Shown here: positions 32,017 to 42,735 of the stretch, in pieces
Position numbering within the stretch: position 1 is the first letter of the stretch
Layout: each line of letters begins with the position of its first letter
From: Hanleya hanleyi
Taxonomy: Eukaryota; Mollusca; Polyplacophora; Lepidopleurida; Hanleyidae
Length of the DNA stretch: 64,000 nucleotides
Reading direction: 5' to 3'
Assembly (NCBI GenBank): GCA_036873755.1
Contig: JAVTVY010039242.1
Location: 1 to 64,000, forward strand
The notes under the pieces: generated by a model
Told to the model about the DNA's origin: nothing
The model's database searches: none
Seen by the model: the letters and a program-made list of their open reading frames with translations, nothing else
Made by a program: the position numbers and the translations under genes

Positions 32017-32672
32017 GATATCCCTTTCTGGATAGTAATATTCCAGTGGGACCTGCATATGGCGTATACATATCTCGCTTAGTAGCATTTGCTAGATCCT
32101 GTGTTAAATGTGATGATTTTAATCAACGTCACAAAACATTGTTGCAGAAACTTATAAAACAGGGCTATTCCACCAAGCGCCTCCACTCAAAGTTTCTCAA
32201 ATTTGGCGATACATATCGCATGCTGATAGCAAAATATGAACGTAGCGTGCAAGATCTATGGCGCTACGTTTCGTAACATGTGTCTAATTCCGCTTAACCC
32301 GGGGCTAGGGGCCGTATGAGCCCATGTACTTCAAGATCCTCATGGTACTCATATGAACAGTCACAATCAAAGCGTGACTGAGGTACATCATTTCTAGATG
32401 ACGACTCTATAACGAATATTATGGATCAAGAATACTGATCAGCGATACGGATTTGATATTTTGGAACATCATGATGTCTTGCCGGCATCATTGAAAATTG
32501 TTGACCGCTTCTCTCTTGGAGGAAACAAGCCTATGTTTATGTATACATTTGTCCTTTTGAATTTGGTGCTAATACTGTTATATGTAAATGGAATAGGTCT
32601 TTGGATTATGGACGCGGATATTCTCTAATGGACGACGGCTGGATTATGAATGACGGACTAGACGCTTGTAAT
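32017..32672 (+). mobile_element. RT-like retroelement fragment, right inverted twin
   Basis: Inverted counterpart of 28654-29522, without the MITE. Reads RT C terminus, GTAACATGTGTCTAATTCCG, then the block GGATTATGGACGCGGATA ... GACGGACTAGACGCTTGTA. That last block (about 32565-32670) is also present at about 36505-36610 inside the DIRS-type element. Confidence 0.87.
32046..32276 (+). pseudogene. C-terminal fragment of a reverse-transcriptase-type protein
   Basis: Encodes GPAYGVYISRLVAFARSC, FNQRHKTLLQKLIKQGY, LHSKFLKFGDTYRMLIAKY and ends VQDLWRYVS before TAA. It is the uninterrupted twin of the minus-strand fragment at 29325. The catalytic RT core is missing, so it cannot be active. Confidence 0.72.
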
Positions 32673-33263
32673 GTATGACTAAATCTGTTCGGAGGTTGGT
32701 ACGAATACGCTGAGAGTTTCGCTGGTTTGAAGAATTATTCGCGCACGTGATTGTCCAGCTCAATCAAACAGACGTAGTTAACATACACGACGGGTAAATC
32801 TGTGCTGAAACATTTAAGGTGTTTCACGCCTCAAACAACGTTGGCGGAGTCATTATACAAGGTTTGATTTCCCATTACTTTCAGCGTATCTGGCCTTTCC
32901 GGCGAGAATTTATCTGGGAATTTAATGGCGTCGCAAATCTTAGAAATCTATGGAAAAGTAGATCAAAGTAGATCAAAGGCGCACACTCTTTATTCGATAA
33001 TAAAAAGATTGCATGACGGGGAAACAGTGCTCAAAATATCAGCACAGCTCACGGGGGGGTGGAGATGGTTTCATTGTCTGAAAAAGCAATTTCCAACGTC
33101 ATAGGGTTAGATTAAATGTAAATTCATACAAACATTATTCATTGATGTTCAAGTTTCCGGTGTTTCTAACATCTAATAAATAAACCGTGCATGAGTATCT
33201 GTATGCTTTGAATTCAGAAATACAGAAAAATCTAGATCGAAATTGTTCTACTGATCAACACTC
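32673..33263. other. no gene seen
   Basis: AT-rich spacer between the RT fragment and the palindromic MITE. Only short ORFs. Confidence 0.5.
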
Positions 33264-33359
33264 TCTAAAATAATTAGATTGAAAAGTCAATCTATCAGAC
33301 TGGAATTAGTGACCAATCTAGTCGATTGAATATTCCATCTATTAGATTGAAAATTTCAA
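33264..33359. mobile_element. left half of a palindromic MITE split by the DIRS element
   Basis: CTAAAATAATTAGATTGAAA, TCAATCTATCAGA, GTGACCAATCT and CTATTAGATTGAAAA pair inverted with 39985-40072. The DIRS-type element sits between the halves. Confidence 0.82.
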
Positions 33360-33490
33360 TTTGCTTCCTAAATCGTAAACCTGCTTCAATTAATCCCTTT
33401 AATCTCCCCTAGGAGAGAGAGTTATCCGCCCCTAGGAGAGCTCTCACTCTTCCCAACGTGGTTACTATATAAGCCAGAGCCAGCCCATTA
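33360..33490 (+). repeat. DIRS left inverted terminal repeat
   Basis: Starts TTTGCTTCCTAAATCGTAAA, then CCTGCTTCAATTAAT, CTCCCCTAGGAGAGAGAG, CCGCCCCTAGGAGAGCTCTC and AACGTGGTTACTATATAAGC. The last two blocks are mirrored at 39700-39790. The palindromic CCCCTAGGAGAGAG-type sites may be promoter elements; TATATAA at about 33468 is a possible TATA box. Confidence 0.88.
33462..33475 (+). promoter_or_regulatory. possible TATA box of the DIRS element
   Basis: TTACTATATAAGCC lies within the left terminal repeat, about 170 bp before the gag-like ATG. It is an inference from sequence and position only. Confidence 0.4.
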
Positions 33491-33641
33491 TCGTCCTCTT
33501 TCTCCTGTTTGCCCTCGAGCAGTGCACATCTAGGGAAGTGTTTAGATTCAATTTACAACGTCAGTTGTTGTTGTTTCTCTGGTGTATCCTTTATCAAGTG
33601 TGACTTTTGTTGTTTATTCGGAACTTACTTATTGTATTATT

Positions 33642-34126
33642 ATGTCTGAGGTTCCGACTACTATTCCTTGTCGTACGTGCGGGCAGTTTTTGTCCCCATT
33701 GGACGCCCACACGGCTTGTTTTTCTTGTAAAGAATTGTGTTATCGTGCGTCCACGTGCGCGGAATGTGTATTATGGGACGCGACGACTTGGGGAATTATG
33801 CCCAAGCTCGTCGTGCTTATCTTTTACATGCTTGTGATGACCCGTCTATTTCGGAGGTCGACAGACGGGTTTTAGAGATTTCTTTGGTCAATGATATGAA
33901 ATGTATTGAGGATCTTGACCGAGTTGGTCAAGATCCAGTTTCGCCCGCGTCGGTATATATTCAGCCAAGCGGGACTATTCTACACGAAGATAATTCTAGG
34001 TTGGTAGACAGTTTGACCCGTACCGGAGCTTCATTGTCTAGGGTCGATCCCAAACCCGTTCCTTTGTCCGGCTTAACAAAGACCAAGTCGGTCTTTCCGG
34101 TGCATTCCATTGTCTCCGTCAGATAA
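33642..34126 (+). pseudogene. DIRS gag-like zinc-finger protein, frameshifted
   Basis: The ATG at 33642 opens MSEVPTTIPCRTCGQFLSPL followed by DAHTACFSCKELC and TCAEC, a C-x2-C ... D-x-H-x2-C-x2-C ... C-x2-C cluster typical of the gag-like ORF of DIRS elements as I remember it. The frame is lost near 33775, and a second frame continues DLGNYAQARRAYLLHAC and DLDRVGQDPVSPASVYIQPS to a stop at about 34126. Confidence 0.72.
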
Positions 34127-36863
34127 AAGAATTCTTTGCCACATGTTATTTCGCCTTTGTCTATCGGTACCGCATGTTTCTTCTAAAAGAAGAAAGCTAA
34201 TAAACAATGTCGTGTGTCTATTTCTCCGTTGCCGGTTAAATCTGGACATAGTTTATTTAATTCCGTTTCCCGATCTATTTGTTGGGGCGAATGTTGGACT
34301 CGCTTGAGTCGGCCACGTGTTTAGTGTCTTCGGACGTACGCCGCTAAATATTTGCTTTTGGCGGAGATTTTAAATTCTCTTGAAATGATCGTCTGACGAT
34401 GTTTTTCTAAAAGTCTTTATGAAATCTCATGTTTAACTAATAACACAGTCCTGCATTAGGGCAGTGTGTATTCAATATTGCGTCTCCACACAAACATTGA
34501 GTTGCGACCCGGTTTGTTTGATGTGGGCTTTTATTGGCTCCCAACATTCCGTTTTGTTTCGGTCAGTATGTGAGCCTATTGTGATGTACTTTAAACGAAC
34601 AGGTTTTTGTTTCGTTGATTCATGATTTTATCCATTGAATTGTTGTATAATCTTTACCAAGAGTGTGAGTACTACCCTCGTTTGACGCGGGAGGTTCGTT
34701 TTTTCCCCGCCGGGGAAATCCGATTCATTATAAGCAGTCCGTCAATGTTCCATGTTGTTGTTGTATGTTTGTTCGGACTTTGGTAGTTTTTCACCTTCAT
34801 ACATTCAATTCTTTGGTCCCACCAAGAAGGTAATCTCTTGTTATATCAAGTATTATTATGTGATTTTGATATCCTGTCTTCAAGAGAGAACTTACGGAGG
34901 TTTTATTCTGCCTCTCATGTTTACGTGATTGTTGCATTTGTGTACGTAACCACAACTCAACCCTATTTAAACGATTCTATAATAGCGTAAATGGCATGTT
35001 ACGGGACTTCAATGCTACGACTGTTTGTTGCATTTTAATGAGCTTCTTTGCTGATCTCTTTATGTGATTAAGGTGTCGATCAACAAAGGGATCACGTGTT
35101 GGTTCATCGTGAGTATGTAATCCTATTCACCCACTGTTTATTGTGAAACTGTGCTATTCTTTGATACACAAATTTGTTATTTACATGTGAATTGTTTGTT
35201 TCTCACCAAGTTGGTCCCATCTGTTTACTGTATTTCGCATATAATTCAGATGGAGTTGAGCATTATTTTATTTCTTCTCTCTGAGAAAATTTAAAATTGT
35301 TAGCGTGAGGGTGTTGTTGTTGTTGTTGTAATCCTAGACAATATCGACAATGCTGCCAAAAGTCACATTGTGTGGCACATGGTAAAAAGTAAAACAATTC
35401 TGTGAGTGTATTTCTCCGGGAAATCTTTAGAAATACGCTCGTTCGACGATACGGAACACGTAATTTCGTGAAGTTTTCTTGATTATCGGTACAGTCTACA
35501 AGAACATCACACTGCTCTTTAGCAATGAACTTACCGTTTCTGCTTCTCGACAGCTTGTTCGCGCTAGGTTATTTCAAATTAAAATTTTTTAATATCCTTA
35601 CCTTCCTGCCGGCGAGAGTCTTTAAATGTATTTCCTCTCTTCGGGAATTTTAAATTCTTTGAGGATTTTCTCGGTTACGTTGAAATCTTTGTTCTGGATG
35701 TCGGTGCTGTGACTATTTTTGGGTTATAAATAGTAACATTGTTTGTAAATGTTGATATTCTCTCCTTATAAAACTCCAGTACTGGTTTTTCATGTACAGG
35801 AGAAAAATTACATCGGGAGAGGTCATAAGGTAATCATGTTCACTATTATAGTATTCATGTTCACTGACACAAAGATCCATTATACCTTTTAGCTCGTTGA
35901 GCTTACGTGTGATTAGCGCTAGGAACATTTAATGTGTTCATCTCTACTGCGTTTCTATTTTCTAAAGATGGAAAATAATTTCATCGGTTTCGGGGTTACT
36001 ATGTTGCAACTCTTTTCTCGCTTCGCACCTTTACGACGTTACATTACGTCGTCTCGTTGTCCTCGTTCACTTGTACGTCGTTTCTCGCCTTTACGTCGTG
36101 TACTTTTATAAGTTTGTATCATCCTCTATTAGGAGCATGTATGTACATTATGTTGCGAATGCGAAATCGCTACGTTGTTTATCACTCACAAAGTTTCTCT
36201 CATTTTTCCACGTTCCGGTACGCCATACGCCGTGTTTCACGTCATTGCTTCATATGTGAGATGTATATTTTATATCCATATTTCCTCGTTTTTTCGGCAC
36301 TTCCTTCGATGCTCCATCGTCGGTCGTCGGCGGGAGTGGAAGTCCGTCCGTTTAGCGTCATCCTTCCATTTGTATCAGTCCCTCTCAGGGTTTTCACATG
36401 GTGTTTTACTTAGGTGCGTCATTACTCTACGAAGTGAGTTTTGTTCAAGCATTTTTTGATTCCGATTTTGTGTTGAGTTAACAAAATTGTTGTTGGAATC
36501 AACAGTATTTCATCTAATACTGTTGTATGGAGAATGGAATGGGTTGTTGGATTATGGACGTGGATAGTGATGGACGTCGCCTGGATTGTCAATGACGGTC
36601 TAGACGCTTGTATTTGAATTCAGCACAGATTTGTGTTGATTTTTGGTTTAACTCAGAACCATGTTGACTTTAACACTCAAACAGTTTGTGTTTAGATCCG
36701 TTTGCTTTAGGATTGTGCTTAAACGACACAATGTGTTTCGGGGTGTACTTGGGGACAGTTTTTCGACTTTTTCCTTCAAGTACTTATTCCCGTATAGATG
36801 GTTGCACCAGTTGTTAGACTTTGACATTATGGTTCTGTCATCATCTTAGGGCTTTTCATTTCT
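34127..36863 (+). other. DIRS interior without recognisable RT
   Basis: The reverse transcriptase, RNase H and methylase-like region is expected here in a DIRS1-type element. I found no YxDD-type motif in the pieces I read, and ORFs are short. Positions 36505-36610 match the tail of the RT fragments at 28.7 and 32.6 kb (GGATTATGGACG, GACGGTCTAGACGCTTGTA). The region may be an internally deleted or replaced RT segment. Confidence 0.55.
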
Positions 36864-37925
36864 ATGCAGGACCTTACTCACTACGTTCGTTTTTTACGGG
36901 TTCGGTCTCTGCAGCGGATTTATTTGTCCTGGTGCCGAGGACGTTATGCCGATCCCGACTCTGTCTCTATTTCCCTCGTTGCTGACTTCCTCCTTCATCT
37001 TCACCAGGATAGGAAGTTTCATATTAGCTCCTTTGTAGGGTATGGATCTGCTCTGGCTAGGGATTACGTCTTACCTCTGGTACCGACATTATCCTTAACG
37101 GTTATATCTCTGCGCTTATTCGCACCGTCGCCTTACAGTCGCGTCGTACTCGCCTACTGTTACCGAATTGCGATATCGGTGTGGTTCTGTGTGCTTTGAT
37201 TCGTCCGCCCTTTGAACCCTTTCTATCCGCTTCTCTAAAGCTGTGTCCTACAAGGTGGCTTTTCTGGCGGCTTTTGCTTTGGCGTCTTGAATGTCTGAAC
37301 TTCATGTTTTTGAGAGATCTTCCATTACTGGGACGGCAGATTGGTCTCGCATTTGCTTTTCGTTCCGTTCCGGAATTTATTGCCAAATGAGTCTGTTCGC
37401 TTAGGTTCGTGCGCTTTACGGTCGTACTCTATTCCTGCGTTTTCAGACTTCCTACATGGGCTCGTTGGCGACCTTTTTGTTATGCTCTGTACGAGCCATT
37501 CGCCACTATCTTACTCGTACCGATTCCGCTCGCGGCTCTCGGCGCCTGTTATTTCAGTTGTTTCGCCCGTTCTGCAATGCATGACATTACGAAAATTCCA
37601 TTGACGCCTCCCCACTACTGTATACTGCTTCTTCCCATGAGATTCGTGCCATCGCTACACATGGCCTTTATGGAAGAACTTGTCCCTCCATGACATTGTC
37701 CAGTCTTGTGTCTGGACAGCAAACTCCACGTTCACAAATTTCTATCTGTGTGATATGTCAGTGCAATCAGATAGTGTGACCACGCTTGGGCCACTGAGGG
37801 CTACCCAGCACGTGGTTAGTTCTTTCAGAAAAAGATGGGGGGGGGGGCAAAAATTTGTCACCATTGCAGCAAGGCAGCCATCTTGCTCTTCTCTCAAGTA
37901 TATCATTTTTCCACATTCATCGTGA
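36864..37925 (+). pseudogene. DIRS tyrosine recombinase, broken into frames
   Basis: The N-terminal part reads YLSWCRGRYADPDSVSISLV then ADFLLHLHQDRKFHISSF. The core passes through AVSYKVAFLAAFALAS, a TGA at 37278-37280, then MSELHVFERSSITGTADWSR. That stop sits where the box I Arg of a tyrosine recombinase is expected (S-[R]-x-SELH). HEIRAIATHGLYGR (about 37637) gives the HxxR box, and LHDIVQSCVWTANSTFTNFY then LCDMSVQSDS gives the catalytic Tyr. At least three frame changes and one stop make it inactive. Confidence 0.78.
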
Positions 37926-39480
37926 TCGTCTTTGAAGGAAGGAATAAGTCAAATAGACGACCATGGACTCTCTAATCATCAATCTAAGAGTTCTGACACT
38001 TTGAGAGTTTAATCTTTACCTTATCTACGCTTTTGCTTGTGTCTTTCAGCTTGAAACTGACTTCCTTCTAGATGATCTCAGCTGTGTCACCTACGCTCAA
38101 CTCACAAGACAAGTTGGACGTAAGACGTTTGTGGACTGAGAATGGTGTGGCTTGGCGCCCTCTAAGACCAAGAAGACCTAACAACCCGAGTGGTAGAGGA
38201 TCCTGACATCTTGGTAGAGTTTGCATATCACACCACGAGTACAGCTACATGGATGGAGGCATTCAAGAGTAAGTATAACTGTATCAAATCCATGATTTAC
38301 CCTTTACGTCTCTGACCAGGGTTTTTCTTGTTGCTTGTTGATTGTCTCATGTTTATTCCCTTGTCTGTGTCATCCCAGCTACATGGAGGAAGACACTCAA
38401 AAGATAAGTTGGATTAGTATCTTCTATTACTACTCCATAATTACCCTCTGCATTACCGGCCAGGGTTCTTTTGTTGAGATTTATGGAAGAACCTGCCCCT
38501 CCTTGACATTGTCCAGTCTTGTGCCTGGACGGCGAACTCCACGTTCACCAATTTCTATCTGAGAAATGTCTGTCCAGTCAGATAGCATGACCTCGCTTGG
38601 GCCGCTCATAGCCGCCCAACATGTGGTCAAGTAAATTTTGCAAAAAGGGGGGGGGGCGGCATTTTGGATCATCACAGCAAATCTGCAACTTGCTGTATCA
38701 TCTCATCTCGTTCTCAATTATATCATTAGTCCACATTATCATGATCATTTATGAAGGAAGTTATAAAGTCAGATGGACAACCTTGGACCTTTCATCATCA
38801 ACCTAAGATGTATCATCATTCTAGATGCCTGACACTTTGGTGAGTGTATTCCTTACCCTAACTGCAGTTTTGCTTTTGCTTTCAGGTTGAATCTGATTTC
38901 CTTCTGGATGATCTCAGCTGCGTCCTACTCCCAACTCACATGAAAGCAAGAGGGACGTAAGACGATGGTGGACTGAGAAGGGTTCTATGGTGTAAATATT
39001 AGCACTCTGGGTTTTGTTTCCAGCGGTCCGAGTTAACGGAGATCTCGGTAGAACTTCCATGATGGAGAAGGGTTCTATGGTGTAAATATTAGCACTCTGG
39101 ACTTTGTTTCCAGCGGTCCGAGTTAACGGAGATCTCGGTAGAACTTCCATGGTGTGGCTTGGCTCCCTTTAAGCCGAACAGTTATGCTAAAATAAAGGGA
39201 ACAGCCAAGTATCTGCATGTATGTTCATACATTGGCCGAAGCCCCAAGAGTGTCATACAGATGCCTACCAAGAAGACCTACAGCCTTAATGGCAGAGGAT
39301 TCGGACATCTTGGTAGAGTTGTTACCACACCACGAGCACAGCTACATGGATGTAGACATGCAAGATAAGTACAACTGTATCTTATCCACATTTTAACCTT
39401 TTATGTCATTGACCAGGGTTTCAATTGTTGATTATTGATGTCTCATGCTCATATCCATGTCTGTGTCTTCCCAGCGGTTA
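37600..39480 (+). repeat. tandem duplication of the DIRS 3' region
   Basis: Copy 1 (about 37660-38380) and copy 2 (about 38475-39475) share GACATTGTCCAGTCTTGTG, GGAC(A/G)GC(A/G)AACTCCACGTTCAC, CTTCTGGATGATCTCAGCTG, ACCAAGAAGACCTA and GGGTTT-rich ends. Copy 2 repeats the Tyr motif region (TANSTFTNFYLRN) and then hits a stop. It also contains a further 90-bp tandem duplication. Confidence 0.87.
38976..39155 (+). repeat. 90-bp tandem duplication
   Basis: Two nearly identical units: GAGAAGGGTTCTATGG, TGTAAATATTAGCACTCTGG, CCAGCGGTCCGAGTTAACGG and AGATCTCGGTAGAACTTCCA. Copies start at about 38976 and 39066. Confidence 0.93.
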
Positions 39481-39540
39481 CTTAGCCTGCTTTTGAATCT
39501 ACTACATGGCCGAGGTTCCCTCCTCCATATGTTGGTACTG

Positions 39541-39640
39541 AGGCATTAATTGAAGCAGGTTTACGATTTAGGAAGCAAATATTAAACATTTATAAACAAT
39601 GTTTCTATTTGTTACTAAATCAAACCTGCTTCAATTTAAT
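39541..39640 (+). repeat. DIRS internal complementary region
   Basis: Its first half (ATTAATTGAAGCAGGTTTAC, GATTTAGGAAGCAAA) is the reverse complement of the element's left end (33360-33395). Its second half (ATTAAACATTTATAAACAAT, GTTTCTATTTGTTAC, TAAATCAAACCTGCTTCAAT) is the reverse complement of the right end (39868-39929). In DIRS1 the corresponding region is thought to template the joining of the two ends into a circle. Confidence 0.9.
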
Positions 39641-39689
39641 GGGCCCTCCCGTCCATCCCCTCGTACCGCGGCCTGGTTCACTACTGGTC

Positions 39690-39929
39690 TCGGTTGTTAC
39701 AATGAGAAAGAGGGCGAGAATGGGCTGGCTCTGGCTTATATAGTAACCACGTTGGGAAGAGTGAGAGCTCTCCTAGGGGCGGATAACTCTCTCTCCTAGG
39801 GGAGATAACTTTTAGTTTTACTTCCGTTTTCCACGTTTGATTGTGCATTTAAATGGAGATTAAAGGCATTAATTGAAGCAGGTTTGATTTAGTAACAAAT
39901 AGAAACATTGTTTATAAATGTTTAATATC
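39690..39929 (+). repeat. DIRS right inverted terminal repeat
   Basis: GCTTATATAGTAACCACGTT, GAGAGCTCTCCTAGGGGCGG and CTCTCTCCTAGGGGAG invert the left repeat. A further end segment, GAAGCAGGTTTGATTTAG then AACATTGTTTATAAATGTTT, completes the right terminus. It is longer than the left repeat, as in DIRS1. Confidence 0.86.
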
Positions 39930-40075
39930 TAGTACACTGAATTTTCTGTCTATAACAGATTTATTTTATCGTTTTCAATCTATTAGACTGAATATTTTCA
40001 ATCCAATAAAAGATTGGTCACCAATTTCAATCTGATAGATTGAATTTCAATCTAATTATTTTAGAAAGCATCCCT
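39930..40075. mobile_element. right half of the palindromic MITE
   Basis: CAATCTATTAGACTGAATAT, AGATTGGTCAC, CAATCTGATAGATTGAA and TTTCAATCTAATTATTTTAG are the inverse of 33264-33350. Confidence 0.82.
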
Positions 40076-40247
40076 GCTACTCACAGCACAAAATTTAGAG
40101 TGATCACAGGCCAACGTTTTGAGATAGAAACACCATAAACAACTCATGTCAATTGTGTACATTGCAAAGTGCGTAAAAAGTCAGTTGAAACTTAAATAAA
40201 TTTGTAACTTGGATTGTATGCATGTACTAATAAAAATAGATTGTCGC

Positions 40248-40690
40248 TCCGGCCATGTAATCTGTGGTCGAAGGGTAACCGACCAAGAAAAAGTTGGTCG
40301 AAAAAATCGACCAAGAAATTTTTGGTTGTTCCGACCATATAAAGTATAGTATACAGTTCGACCAAGTATTATCTGGTCGAATTCCGACCAATCAATATAT
40401 TGCGCTCCAACCAGGAAAAGTGTGGTCAGATAATAATAATTTGTCGGTCACGTCTATAAAAACAGTTGTGTACAGACTGTGTACCTCACACCATTGTAAC
40501 AAAATTGAACATCTACAATCACTGTGTAGCTGTGATACACAATTTGTGTAGAAAAAGTACACAGATTGGGTATCTCTGATACACATTTTTTTTGTAGATG
40601 TTCAATTCTGTACACAACTGCTTTTACAGAAATACAAAACCTTATATGGTCGCAGGCGACCAAATTTTTCTTGGTCGTTTCGACTATTTT
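40248..40690. repeat. GGTCG/CGACC-rich palindromic element
   Basis: Many alternating GGTCG and CGACCA words (e.g. ACCGACCAAG, GTTGGTCG, TTGGTCGTTTCGAC) surround an inner hairpin. The inner hairpin arms are AAAACAGTTGTGTACAG with TTGAACATCTACA (40455-40520) and the inverse at 40580-40630. The inner part resembles the TA MITEs at 46850 and 47693. Confidence 0.65.
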
Positions 40691-40821
40691 GTTCCAGCAG
40701 TGTGTGGTTTAATATATTAAGGCTAGTTCGAAGTGTGAATGTGATGGCTTGTGTGTGAACATGGCCAGTTATCATGGTTATAACTTGTTGATTGGTGGGA
40801 GGCGGACGAAGGTCGCATTGG

Positions 40822-41445
40822 ACCGGTACCCAAGGACCAGGTATGTTTAGGTGTGTAAATGGCTCCAGAACAGGCGCGATAGAAGTGCTAAACATAAAAT
40901 ATTACATATACAAGAAATTGTTCAGTTGCCTTCAAGTACAATATCATATTCTATACATAGAACAGTTTCAAGGCACGGAGTCTCGTCATTCTCGAATAAC
41001 AGGGAAGTGAAATAGTGCATTCGTGCAAAATCGCCAATTTTGATGCGAAAACACCTCATATTTCTTTCGATAAACTTATGAAGATAAACGATAACCAAAA
41101 CCAGCTTGATACAGTATACTCGCTGTTCAAAGACGCAGTAGTATATCAAATCTGGTTCTGGTTATTGTTTATCTTCATATGTTTACAGAGAACAACAGGA
41201 ATTGTTGTCACCTCAGAATCAACTATTTTGCACGAATGCACTGTTTACGGTCCCTTTACTCGAGAATCATGAGACTCGCTGCCTTGAATTCTTTCTGAGT
41301 ATAAAGTATAATATTGTACTCTCACTCACTCCATCTATGCCAATTGAACAATTTCTTGTAGTGGAAGGATTTTATTTTGGTACTTCTGTATCTGACCTGG
41401 GGCCATTTTCCCATCTAAAGATACAAGGTCCTTTACCGAAGTCTC
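40822..41445. repeat. 624-bp foldback element
   Basis: Arms meet near 41135. CGGTACCCAAGGACCAGGTA (left) pairs with GGTCCTTTACCG (right); CAAGAAATTGTTCA, TTCAAGGCA, GAGTCTC, GTGCATTCGTGCAAAAT, ATATGAAGATAAAC and AACCAAAACCAG also pair. Imperfect; noncoding. Confidence 0.75.
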
Positions 41446-42640
41446 AACAAAAATGCTAAACTCATCTTTCGCGCGTGCCTGTGCAATTTGGTATCAGGCA
41501 AATCCGCACACTATATATCTCTGGTTCAAGGTATATGTTCATACGGCTTGCTTTGTAGATCTTTCAATGCACCAAACCTGCAGAGATGTCAAGAATTGGT
41601 AGAGATCGTTAAAATTGTAATTTTCGAAAAGTACGTTGAAGACACATATTTTAACATAAACCTGCTTTGTTTTAGTCGTGCACGTGAAATTTTACTGGAA
41701 TTTGACAATATTTCGTTAGAAAGTGTCCCCTTTCTATCGGGATTTCAATTCAAGACATTGAAAACCCGGAAATTTCATCACATTCCCAATGCTGAATCGT
41801 CGATCGGCGACCCTGATTATGAAATAATCAGAGGATGCACTTTTGAAACAAGAACGAAATAGGCCTATATATTCTCGTACATTTAGGCGTACGCTGCGCT
41901 ATATCGTTCTCAGGTCTTCATGGCAAAATAAGTCAAAACTGGTACATACCACTACTCATAACCCGTAATAATAGCTGGCAGAGATCATTGTACAGATGGT
42001 AGAGATCTGTTTGGATAAAGACCCTGATCAGGGAGCACTCATTGTTTTCATTCACAATGCGGCAGAATGGCAAAAACGTGCGAAGTAATACAACGTTAGG
42101 AGTAAATAACAATTACCGCTCCGCTGACTTTATGACAGCGAGATATTTCTCTGCGGGTGACTCGGTTGTCGGTAATATCGAGACTTACTATTAAAAAAAA
42201 ATGTTTAATGACCTAATATATACGACATTTATAAGCTATTTCATCACCAGTAAAAATTTGTCAAAATAGTGAAGCGCAAATACACAATTTTTCGTTACAC
42301 AGATCTGCAAAAATCTGGACTACCCTCTAGAGCTGCGTTTCTGGACGTTCGAACTTGAAAAGATTGGTTGGAACCAATGAACATCCTAACATGTTCTTCT
42401 ATATTCCTTAGTCAGTTGATTAGTCAAACAGTCTTCATCAAAATGGTGGGTGCATCGAGAATTTTGATGTTTTTCTGGCGAATTTGATGGATTCCGGGAA
42501 TATTTCCTGTATATTCGTGAATCTACAGAGGATTTCTTATCCTGTTGAGTTTTAATCCACAATCTATCTGCATTGGAATGCGTCTTGTGTCTAACGTTAA
42601 AATAGACAAATTCCTGGTAATATGAATTCTAATGGACCGC
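41446..42640. other. no gene supported
   Basis: The longest open stretch (124 codons, 41488-41862) has no recognisable domain and a non-AUG start. I see no repeat either. Confidence 0.5.
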
Positions 42641-42642
42641 CA

Positions 42643-42735
42643 ACCACCTCGCTGGGGGTCTACTAATACCCCAGCCACCAGTCAGATTAACCACCTCGCT
42701 GGGGGTCTACTAATACCCCAGCCATCAGTCAGATT
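42643..42735 (+). repeat. two-copy 45-bp tandem repeat
   Basis: AACCACCTCGCTGGGGGTCT, then ACTAATACCCCAGCCA and CAGTCAGATT, occurs twice in succession. Confidence 0.92.

Larger units (their letters stand above)
33360..39929 (+). mobile_element. DIRS-type (tyrosine-recombinase) retrotransposon, decayed
   Basis: Order: left inverted terminal repeat (33360-33490), gag-like zinc-finger ORF (33642-34126), about 2.7 kb without recognisable coding, tyrosine-recombinase remains (36864-37830), a tandem duplication of the 3' part, an internal complementary region (39541-39640), and the right inverted terminal repeat (39690-39929). Inverted instead of direct terminal repeats plus a complementary region at the 3' side are the hallmarks of DIRS1-group elements. 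Frameshifts, stops and the lack of an RT domain show that it cannot move by itself. Confidence 0.88.

Noticed and set aside
41488..41862. 124-codon ORF
   Set aside because: It has a non-AUG start, no recognisable family, and AT-rich surroundings with no other exon.
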